Made by a program: the position numbers and the translations under genes. A stretch of 64,000 nt of DNA from Podospora pseudocomata (lineage: Eukaryota; Ascomycota; Sordariomycetes; Sordariales; Podosporaceae), in NCBI RefSeq assembly GCF_035222375.1, contig NW_026946363.1, forward strand, positions 5,456,001-5,520,000, written 5' to 3'. Below the pieces are notes generated by a model, which was not told the DNA's origin, did no database searches, and saw only the letters and a list, made by a program, of their open reading frames with translations. Below, one piece after another: positions 43,959 to 53,633 of this stretch (within the stretch, counting starts at the first letter, position 1; the number at the start of each line of letters is the position of its first letter).

Positions 43959-45587
43959 TCAGGACACGACTCGGTTCGAGCCCTTTGCCCCTACACTCAA
44001 CAGGTTATCAAGCATCTCCTGCACCCACGATACCCACGACAAAAACTCATCCAATGGATGCTCATCGCCACCATCCTGCGTCAAGGGGTACGGGACCTGG
44101 GTCTTGTCTCTCGAGGTCAGGAGTTGAGTGGCAAAACTCTTGTCCCATTTCCGCGGAATCGTAACGGGGAGCCCGAGGTGATCGTCCCAGTCAGGACTGA
44201 ATACGGAGAGCAGAGTTGTCGTAGTCGGAGGCTTCGTTGTGTTCGTTCCGAACGAATGGTACACCGTAATCTCAAGGCTATACTTGAAGCTCAGCTCCAG
44301 GGTCCAGATGACCTTGCCCACAATGTTCGACACCTTGTTCTTCTTGATGAACTGTTGGGACACCGAAATCTTGGGGAAGCCACCTGCATATGTACCTTGG
44401 CTGATCTTGGTGAGCCTAGCCATGTCATCTTCGGTCAAAGGTAGACGGGGCCTGCCTTCCCTGCGGCTGACCTCCTGGGAAATCTTCAACTCCCAATCAG
44501 TACCTCTGTGGTGCAGAATGTCAGTATACTGAAGCAACTTGGAAATAAGCGTGTTGTCTTGTCTCACCTGTCGGGGCAAGCATTGAGGACTGAGAATTTG
44601 TTGTAGAATTTGGTTCGTTGATAGGCGCACACGGGCATGATTCTAGGCTTTCGGCCTCTGCCCGCCTCAACGCCTTCTACCATACACTCAATCTCCAAAT
44701 TTGGCGTGACTATGTGTAGGGAGAACTCAGGTTCGGAGTCGGGGTCAACGCTCTCTCGGACCACTGCTGGCAAACTTTCATCCCCGTTGATCAGGGCGAC
44801 TCTGAGGGCTTCAACCACATCGACAGGAACACTGTAAGACTTTTTAGCACGACTCTGATGAGGGACGAGTCCAGTCATACTCACTATGGTGAAAGATTGA
44901 TTACGTCGCGGAAGGCGGCATACTCTAGCTCACGCTCCATTTCGGCCGAGCTGTACCTCCTCTTCTCTGGGTTCCAAATTTCACGTCGCTGTAGGTAGCC
45001 GATCTTGACACGCATCTGCATCTTGTTTGGGTCTCGGACAAGTGATCCGACGGCCCGGTCAAGAATATCAGACAGCTGGGCCTTATACTTGGCTTGATGA
45101 GTCCCAGAGGTGATTTCCGAGACGGTTGGGGCCGATGCTGAGGGGACGACAGCGCATCTATCACGACCAAACACGATGGCCGAGTAATCTGCACCTGACT
45201 TGGATGGGCACAGCAGGCCATTGGTTCTCCACATGTCTTTGATGTCGGCTTCCTCGATGAGTAGTTTCCTCACTCGCTGGGCAGCGTCCTGCGCAGCCTT
45301 GGTGCCAGGTGAATGTATGGAAATTTGGGTGGTCGTGTCGTCGACATTGATGGCCTTGATGTCACACAAGGTATCCTTGCCGATCAGTTCCAACTTTGTG
45401 CGTAGAGCAAAGTCGGCCGGGTCGACATCGATGGTGGAGGGTGGGGCGAGAAAGGTCTGGTGCGGTTAGTCGACTGCGATGCTGTACTCTGTAAGTAACG
45501 ACTTGCCTGCTTGGTCAGCGGCGGACGATATATTTCCGCCAGCTCATCAACCCCCAGTCGAAAATGCTTCCGTTGCATGGTGTCCAT
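43959..45587 (-). CDS. unknown protein with a KH-like region
   Basis: Four exons, 45587-45507, 45456-44885, 44831-44568 and 44505-43959, give 487 residues. Intron 1 is GC-AG (GCAAGT donor, strong CGACTAAC branch, CAG acceptor); introns 2 and 3 start GTGAGT and GTGAGA. Residues about 50-95 (ELIGKDTLCDIKAINVD through AAQRVRKLLIEE) look like a KH RNA-binding fold. The rest alternates strands and helices without a motif I recognise (WELKISQEVSRREGRPRLPL, KVIWTLELSFKYSLEITVYH). It may belong to a fungus-specific family. Each exon junction restores a continuous frame, so the gene is probably intact. Function is unknown; RNA binding is an inference from the KH-like segment only. Confidence 0.75.
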
Positions 45588-47689
45588 TCTGGCGGTGTTC
45601 TCTGTGAATTTTGTGAGTTTCTCTATTCTGAAGCAGAAGGTAGTGTGTGGAATGTGTGATCGAAACGAGATGTAAGAAGATGTGCGAGGGAGATGTTGGG
45701 GGAAGACCAGAGTCAGAACCTGAATGCGAACACAGAATCGAGAAAAGACAGGCAGGCGAGCTGGAGGGGCAATGTGGGGAAAGCGTGAGCTGGTGGCAGC
45801 AACAGGAGGCAGGGGCGAGCTTCCGTTGCCAGTGCTGCAAGTGGCCGGCAATCATAGGTCTCAGGAAGGACCGACTGCTCCGGTCGATGCGGGATCCCGC
45901 CGAGACAGCCTAGAGGGAAAGCACAGTATGCTGATCCTTGGAGAGATCCGGATTGCTCAAGAAGCAACCAGTCGCAAAACCAGCTTCAAGTTGTGCCATT
46001 CGTAAAGACCTCGATCAACGTACCTAATGTAGGCTAATGTTAGCAAGAGCTCTGGCAATGGAAAGGTAAAGTTCTGTTCGGGATGGTTGGCCAAGCTCCG
46101 TCAAGAGGATTGCATCTCAGCTGGTACCCTCGGCTGGACACTTGTTACCAAAGCCTTTAGGTGGAGTTCAGCCCTGAGCAGGTCCCAAAGATGATGGATC
46201 TTGTCAGGTATCTGTGTGGATGGCATGTGGTTCCCTGAGGCCCGATGGCTTGGCCAGCTCCTATCGGCATGTGAAATGTTCTGAAAACCCATCACACAAA
46301 GACGTCTTGTGCTAAAAAGAAAGAACCTTTCTTTTATACACAGCAATAAAGAGGCCGCCACATGGGCAGTCTCAGACCTGCCCGTTGGCGTCGCATTAAC
46401 GGGCAGCAAGCCGGTTCAGCAACATTCTTTTTGAGCGAGACAGTCTCAATCTCATCCCAAATAAACCGAGACGGCCAGACAGCTCCAAGGAAACCCACCA
46501 AGAGTTTTATCACAAATATTTCATAAATGAGGGAGGATATAAAGAAAGACTTACCTCCGTGAGGAAAGAGTTCCGACCAGAAGCCGGTGATCAGACGGGC
46601 CAGCTAACTGGACTACAGCGTGCCAAAGGGCAGTCCGTACGTTGTGGGTGAACTTCCTTGTAGGCGAGGAGCGTCCAGTAGTCGCAATAATATCCCACAA
46701 GTAGCCATTGAGAGAGGTTAATCTGGCACGGGGCCCTTGGTCGACAGGAAGGAAAACCGATGAGATGAATTGAAACGCTGGCCAGGCTGTTTAAACGCAA
46801 GGAGAGGCGAACATTAGCAAGGGCAGAAGATGTATTATCGGACAATTTCGAAAAAAAGAAGGCCGAACGTCAGAAAGGCTTGGAGGAGACAATCGGGAGT
46901 TTCAAAAAATAAAATAAAATGGAAGGCACGAAAACAGCCACAAGGTAAGGTAGTCACGCTCTAGCCTTCAAAAAGTGCGGTGATCACGTGTATCAGAGCT
47001 TGAGGGCCGACCAAAGAGGTTAACCGTGTGTTAAGCAATCGAATATCTGACTACTCAAAGACAAGACTCAATCAACTCTTGCCCGCAAGAATATTTAGAG
47101 TTACTTATGGTGGACATGGGGTCGGTCGTTTATCGGTCTACGATGTGAGACCAGGCAGAATAGGCAAAATGAGCAATTAAAAGACTTTGTTGAAAGCAAT
47201 GAAACGAATACAGAGTCTCATTTCTACTCCTATGTTGATACTGGAAAGCAGATGAGGCCGTATGCAAGTGTTCGTCAGATATCCAGTGAATCGACGTCCC
47301 GTTTGGAGACTGTTTGGCCTACAGAGATATACCGGTTACTTGCATAGCATCTTGGCATTCCCACTGGTCTCAAAACGTCATTGTGGCTAAGGAAGCATTT
47401 GGCTGGCAGGGGTCTTAATAGATTTAGGCGCGCCCGCATGGAACGCGTCTATCGACGCGACGGAGGGTCCCCTTTTGAGTTGAGGCAGAAGCACCAAAAA
47501 CCACAAGCCAGACCGCCCTCTACTAAAATTGTCAATTGATGACCTATTTCACTCAGCTGTTCGTCATTTTGGACTCGAATAGACCAGTGTATCGGTCAAC
47601 AGAGCCAATTCACAGATAACCGCTGCAGCCTTTCGCATCTGTTCGCATTGTTTACCTTCCCATCAACCGATTCCGAGAAATCTTCAACA
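45588..47689. other. 2.1-kb intergenic region upstream of ORC1
   Basis: No coding frame is convincing. The left part is the promoter of the KH-like gene. The right 300 bp form the ORC1 promoter and contain cell-cycle-type sites, listed separately. Confidence 0.45.
47428..47460. promoter_or_regulatory. candidate MCB/MBF sites in the ORC1 promoter
   Basis: ACGCGT at 47443-47448 is a perfect MluI cell-cycle box, about 245 bp upstream of the ORC1 start. A GGCGCGCC palindrome at 47428-47435 and a further ACGCGA at about 47455-47460 flank it. In fungi, MBF binds ACGCGT and drives replication genes at G1/S. Binding here is inferred from sequence alone. Confidence 0.5.
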
Positions 47690-50033
47690 ATGCCTGGCGT
47701 CGTCGATGGGCGCTCGAGAAAGCGCTATCTCCCGGGCATCCTAAGAGAGGATTCTGACGACGAGCTGGGAACAGAAGACCTTCCGTGGGAATGGATTTAT
47801 GCCAACGAGCCAGACACTGAGGAAAACAATGGGAGGAAACGAAAACGAGCTACGTGGCAAGATGGCCAGATTATTGGCGCTCGTAATGGCAATTTCGAGT
47901 GCTATTTGGGAGACACGATGCTGCTGAAGGCCGATAGCTTCAACGAAGCCTGGGTTGGCATAATATGCGAGTTCCAGGAGGACGAGGAGGGCGAGATGGC
48001 CGCCAACTTCATGTGGTTCTCGTCGCCAAACGAGATTCGCAGCGCAAAGAAGAGGACGGATTATGTGGAGGTGTGTGTGATTGGGCTTTGTCTTTGCCTT
48101 GATCTCGAGTTGTTAACTTTTTCTGCCTCTATAGAACGAGCTCTACATCACCACCTCGTTCGATGTCAACGCCTTGTCGACCATCAATGGCAAGGCCCAT
48201 GTTATGTCGCAGCAAGCCTTCATGAACGAATTCCCAACTGGCAAAGTGCCACGCAAATCCAAGGAGTATGGAAAAGTATTTGTTTGCCGAAGGGGCTGCA
48301 ACACCAGAACATGCACCTACACCGAGGAGTTCATCTGGGAGGATATCTACCACAGCAGGGAAGACCTCGAGGCTCTCCAGGAGCGGCTTCAGAAGGAGAC
48401 CAAGGCAACTCGGAAAAAGAAGCCCGCGAAAGACGAATCCCCCGAGCGAGACTACAAGTTTGAGGCCGACCCAGAAGCAGATGGAGAATATGCCCCTGGC
48501 GTCTACCGCACCCCAAAGAAGGCTCGTACCAGGGACGCCGTCACCCCCAGCAGCCGACACAAAAAGACAGGCAACAAACCGGCAACCCCCTCCTCCCACC
48601 GCCGCATCGTCGTCAAAAAGCACCTTGAATTCACACCCCTAGCCACCCGAGTCCTCTCTCCTATGCACGTTCACGCCTCCCCATATCAGGTAGCCCGCAC
48701 CCAGCTCCACGTCGCTTCAGTTCCCACCAGTCTACCATGTCGCGAATCCGAGTTCAGTCTCGTCTATTCGCACCTCGAAGCTGCCATCACCGACGGCTCC
48801 GGAACCTGCATCTACATCTCTGGTACTCCGGGTACAGGCAAAACCGCCACCGTGCGCGAGGTAGTTTCCCACCTCGATGCCGCCGTTCGCGCCGACGAGC
48901 TCGATGACTTTATCTTTGTCGAGATCAACGGCATGAAAATCACCGACCCCCATCAATCTTACGCCTTGCTGTGGGAAGCCCTCAAAGGCCAGCGCGTTTC
49001 CCCGGCCCAAGCCCTCGACCTTCTGGAGCGAGAATTCAGCCACCCCTCCCCCCGTCGTGTGCCCTGCGTGGTGTTGATGGACGAACTCGACCAGCTGGTG
49101 ACCAAAAACCAGGGCGTCATGTACAACTTTTTCAACTGGCCCGGCCTCCGCCACTCCAGGCTCATCGTCCTGGCGGTAGCCAACACGATGGACTTGCCCG
49201 AACGAACCCTCTCTAACAAAATCAGCTCCCGTCTTGGTTTGACGCGTATCACGTTCCCGGGGTACAACCACGAACAGCTCATGCGTATCGTCCAGTCTCG
49301 CCTGGAAGGTGTCCCAGGTGACATCGTGGACCCGGATGCAATCCAATTCGCGGCGAGGAAGGTAGCTGCCGTCAGCGGTGACGCCCGCCGGGCTCTGGAT
49401 ATCTGTCGACGAGCGGTCGAACTGGCGGAAGCAGATGCGAAAGTTAATGACCTTTCCGACGATGCCACGCCAAATACGCCGACGAAAACCCCCGCGAGGA
49501 AGAAGGACGAATCGCCCCAGAAAAAGAAGAAGAGTTCTGCTGGGAGGGTAACGATCGAGACTGTCCGAAGAGCTATCAACGAGGCCACTTCCAACCCGCT
49601 GCAGCAATACCTCCGCTCTTTGCCCTTTGCCTCGAAACTTTTGTTGACGGCGCTGTGCTTACGGATTCAGAGGACGGGGTTGGCGGAGAGTACGTTTGGG
49701 GATGTGCTCGAGGAGATGCAGCGGATGCTCAAGCTGACGGTCAATGAGTCTCGGCCGTTGAAGTTATTGGAGAAAAGGGCTACAGGGCAGAAGGGGGAAG
49801 GGGCAGACGATGGAACAGGGTTGATGATTACAAAGGCGAAGCAGACGGGGCAGTTGATCAGACCGGCTGGGTTGGGTTCTGCTGCTGTTGATCTTACCGG
49901 GGCCGGGATTATCAATCTGGAGGGGCAGAGGCCGGAGAGGCCGAGCAAAATGCGGCTGGCGGTGGGGGATGAAGAGATTAGGTTGGCGTTTAGGGATGAT
50001 CCTGAGATTAAAGGGATGGGTGTGATGCTTTAA
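47690..50033 (+). CDS. ORC1: origin recognition complex subunit 1 (ORC1)
   Basis: Two exons, 47690-48070 and 48135-50033, give 759 residues, with a phase-0 intron GTGTGT...ATAG. A BAH domain spans about residues 50-195 (FECYLGDTMLLKAD, MWFSSPNEI, VFVCRRGCNTRTCTY). The AAA+ ATPase follows: Walker A GTPGTGKT at about 357, Walker B VVLMDELDQL at about 439, sensor 1 AVANTMDLPER, sensor 2 SGDARRALDICRRA. A C-terminal winged helix completes it. ORC1 binds and hydrolyses ATP within ORC and loads MCM helicase at origins, together with Cdc6. A basic disordered linker between BAH and AAA+ (about 230-300) is usual. The protein is shorter than yeast Orc1 mainly in that linker. Confidence 0.97.
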
Positions 50034-50148
50034 CGAAGAAAAAAATACCCATTTTGCATATGGACAGAAACTTTATAGACCACAGACGATGTTTTGATAT
50101 CTATGTTTCCACCCTTGATACAGTTTTGTCTAGATACTGTGACATACC

Positions 50149-51413
50149 CTATGGAAGATCAATCCCCTCCTCCTCCGCCTTTCGTTGAATATACTTCTTG
50201 ACCTGTTCCCCCGTCCGTCAGCTACACATACCACATCAACCCCCGCACCATCACAAGACTTACATCAATCCCAGGCGCCACCTCCAAAGGCAGAAGCCCA
50301 TCATTATCCTTCCTGTCCATCTCAGCCCCAGCTTTCATCAACACCACAGCCGCGTCACCTATCATCATCATCATCATCACCATCATCAGCCTTGAACCGT
50401 TCTTGCTGGAGAAGAATAGATAACATACCATGCCCCTCGGCAATAGCATGATGCAACGCCGTTTGTCCAGCTGAATCGCTGGCGTTAAGGGGACTTTTGT
50501 GCTTGAGAAACAGGTTGATCAAGGGGACCGAACCGACGGCGGCGGCGCGGTGGAGGGGGTACTGGCCTCGCTTGTCGCGGACGCGTACGGAAGCGGGAGG
50601 TTTGTGCTCTTCGAGGAGCTTGCGGGCGAGGTCGAGGTTGGACTTGGAGGCTATGAAGTGGAGGACTGTCTAGAGAGGAGTTAGGTGGTGGAAGGGGCAG
50701 GGGAGAAGGGGGGAGGGGATGTACTTGGCCGTTATCATCTGGATTTTTGTTAGTAAATGAGTAGCATGAGGACGGGAAGGGGGCATGTGCCATGTGGTAA
50801 TGTGTAAATGTGTGTGCTAATATGTGGTAAAGGGGTAATGTGGTAAAGGGGTAATGTGGTAAAGGAGAAATGCGGTAGTGTGTTAAAAGGGCCAATCAAG
50901 ACGTGGTAGGGTAACATGGACGTACTTGTCTCATTCACGTCGGCATCTCTGGCAAGGAGGAGATCGACCACTCTGTCCGAGTCCTTGACGCTGGCTGCGA
51001 TCATGAGAGGGGTCCAGCCCATGTCATCCTACAAGTGAGGTCAGAAAGCTGTTCCAAGTAGCAGGTATGCTGGGAATATCTTATATACTTTGACGTCGAC
51101 ATCAAACCCTTTCTGTTGAACGAGGAGGTTGACAATCTCGTGGTGGTTATACGAAGCCGCCCAGTGGATGGGAAGACGGCCATCATCGTCTTTCAGCTTG
51201 GCAAGCTTGGGATTGGCCTGTTGGTATGGTTAGACCGACCATATCATCATCACATGGCGGACAGCTACTTACATTCAGCAAAGACTCTACAACGGTCGCT
51301 ATTCTGGGAGTCAGAGTCCAAGTCACCGGTTGAACACACACCGTTGGCTAGCTTCACTTGCCTTTCCCGTCACGAGCGGCTGCGTGGATGGCGAACTTGT
51401 CTTGATTTTCCAT
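50149..51413 (-). CDS. NAS6: NAS6/gankyrin-like proteasome assembly chaperone
   Basis: Eight exons give 237 residues: 51413-51362, 51298-51273, 51217-51089, 51028-50926, 50738-50725, 50669-50429, 50358-50264 and 50202-50149. All junctions keep frame and build a continuous ankyrin array: MENQDKFAIHAAARDGK, GRLPIHWAASYNHHEIVNLL, DDMGWTPLMIAASVKDSDRV, TVLHFIASKSNLDLARKLL, GQYPLHRAAAVGSVPLINLF, GQTALHHAIAEGHGDAAVVL. Sequence and length match Nas6/PSMD10, which binds the Rpt3 C-domain during 19S base assembly. Intron 1 has a GC donor (GCAAGT). Exon 2 is 26 nt and exon 5 only 14 nt, the latter encoding the NDNGQ turn between repeats. Intron 4 is long and contains a 16-bp minisatellite. Confidence 0.93.
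50822..50869. repeat. 16-bp minisatellite, three copies, in NAS6 intron 4
   Basis: Unit ATGTGGTAAAGGGGTA is perfect in two copies (50822-50837, 50838-50853), with a third varied copy at 50854-50869 and degenerate fragments on both sides. Confidence 0.9.
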
Positions 51414-51822
51414 TTTGGCTCTGATTTGTTTGGTATTTCCAGGTATTTAGTTGAAGCTGAAGAATGTAATTGTATTTAGTTGATTCGCTGCTGAAGGCGG
51501 CGTCATATAAGTGATGCCTTCCACATCAGACCACCCCGCCATAGCAGTGTCAAGAAGAAGGCACTGTGTGGGGCCCCTTCAACTACCCCTGTAGCTCTAG
51601 GCTGGCCCGAGCTTCAGCCACACGCCTGGAAATTTTGGGGATCCAATGTCAACCGCGCATTGGACAGGCGGAGCCATCGCTATCGTTCATCATTATCATC
51701 ATCGACGCGACTGAGAACTGCTTGACTGCGACAAATCCACCACCAGACACCGAAACTGACGGCCCAAAATTCCATCCACGACTATATCGAGTGACACGCT
51801 TACACAGCTTTAATTCTTCACC
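51414..51822. promoter_or_regulatory. divergent promoter between NAS6 and PRP46
   Basis: 409 bp lie between the outward-facing start codons. I see no proteasome-type PACE site. A short TCATCATTATCATCATC tract lies near the PRP46 side (about 51689-51705). Confidence 0.55.
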
Positions 51823-53378
51823 ATGGCAGCTGAGGTTGCCAACGGCGCTGGCCTCGAGACGGAAGTATCCCATCTCGAGTCCTTGATCCTGGCCAACGCC
51901 CGCAAATCGAAATCCATCTACGCCAACACATCCACAGATTCGGGAAGGAAACGACTAAAGCTCGATCCCGGACTGGCATCAGAAGATCCCGACATCTCAA
52001 AAACATCCCTCTCCCTCCGCCTTCACGCCGAATATGAAGACGTTCAGACCCTACCCGAAGTCATCGCGAAGAAGCTCCCGGCTGCCGGTCCTCGCAAGAA
52101 GAAGCCAAAAGCAGCCGAAGAAGCACCATCAAAGTCAGAGGAGCACGCGCGCAAATTGATAGAAGGGATACCGGCGAACAAGACCGGGCCTGGTTCCAAC
52201 GCTCTTGTCCTCTCCAGAAGACCAGGCGACGCTGGCGCTGCTGGTGCTGGCGCAAAACCGAGCGCAAACCGCAACGACCCCCAAAATATGAGCCTCACCC
52301 GCCGGCAAGACAACCTCCTCGCACAGCCCCGACCAGACTGGCACCCACCTTGGAAGCTCCAGCGTGTCATCAGCGGCCATCTCGGCTGGGTGCGAGCTCT
52401 CGCCGTCGAGCCAAACAACAAGTGGTTCGCCTCGGGCGCCGGCGACCGCACCATCAAAATTTGGGACCTGGCCTCTGGCCAACTCAAGCTCACCCTCACC
52501 GGTCACATCTCGACGGTCCGCGGCCTGGCGGTATCACCACGACATCCCTACATGTTCTCCTGCGGTGAAGACAAGATGGTTAAGTGCTGGGATCTGGAAA
52601 CAAACAAGGTCATCCGTCACTACCACGGCCATTTGTCAGGTGTATACACCCTCAAGCTCCACCCAACCCTCGACGTCCTCGTCACCGGTGGCCGCGACGG
52701 CGTAGCTCGTGTATGGGACATGCGCACCCGAAGCAATGTCCATGTCCTGTCGGGCCACACCGGCACCGTCGCCGACCTTGTCTGTCAAGAAGCCGACCCC
52801 CAAGTCATAACCGGCAGCTTGGACTCCACCGTCCGAATGTGGGATCTCGCCGCGGGCAAGACGATGGGCGTGCTGACCCACCACAAAAAGGGCGTCCGCG
52901 CCTTGACCACCCACCCAACCGAGTTCACCTTCGCAACAGGCAGCACAGGGAGCATCAAGCAGTGGAAGTGCCCCGAGGGAGCCTTCATGCAGAACTTTGA
53001 CGGCCACAACGCCATTATCAACACCCTGTCGGTCAACGACCAGAACGTGTTGTTTTCGGGTGGAGACAACGGGTCGATGAGCTTTTGGGACTGGAAGAGC
53101 GGGCATAGGTTCCAGGCGTTGGACACGACGGCTCAGCCGGGCAGTTTGGATGCTGAGTCGGGGGTGATGAGCTCCATTTTTGACCATTCGGGGTCGAGGT
53201 TGATCTGTGGTGAGGCTGATAAGACTAGTAAGTTTTTTCCTTCTGACAAAATGGATGAGAGGGGGTTTATGTGCTAAACGTTGCGATAGTCAAAATCTGG
53301 AAAGAGGATCCCGATGCCACGCCAGAGACACACCCGTTGGAGTGGAAGCCGACCTTGGCTGCTAGTAGGAAGTTTTAA
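51823..53378 (+). CDS. PRP46: pre-mRNA splicing factor PRP46 (PLRG1/PRL1 family)
   Basis: Two exons, 51823-53227 and 53290-53378, give 497 residues; the intron runs GTAAGT to GATAG. Seven WD40 repeats start at about residue 185 ([72 protein letters not shown] and so on), with WD ends such as IKIWDLASG and VKCWDLETN. The segment before the first repeat, [15 protein letters not shown], is diagnostic for the PLRG1/Prp46 family. Prp46 is part of the Prp19-associated (NTC) complex in the spliceosome. The last exon supplies the final strand ([21 protein letters not shown]). Confidence 0.95.
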
Positions 53379-53633
53379 GTTGAGGGATGAGGTTACGGGG
53401 TTATCGTACTTGTAATGAACATGTGTGAACTGCATAGCGGCGCGGAGCAAAAGAGTATAGGGGCTCGAAAATTGAAGAATCAGTGAGGTACATATTCAAC
53501 CGCGCACACTGCCAGATGTGATTAAACAATGTTTGATGTCCTCTACGAAATTACAACCGCAATGCCCATGCAAAATTTATAAATTGTCGTTCCGTCCCCC
53601 CACCCCCCCCCTCTCTTCCTCCCACCGCACAAA

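Noticed and set aside
48732-49607. Minus-strand frames of 200-290 codons across ORC1
   Set aside because: Shadows of the AAA+ domain coding sequence.
50358-50390. CAT/ATG trinucleotide run at the end of NAS6 intron 6 as a candidate CRISPR or regulatory array
   Set aside because: Simple microsatellite within an intron; no spacers.
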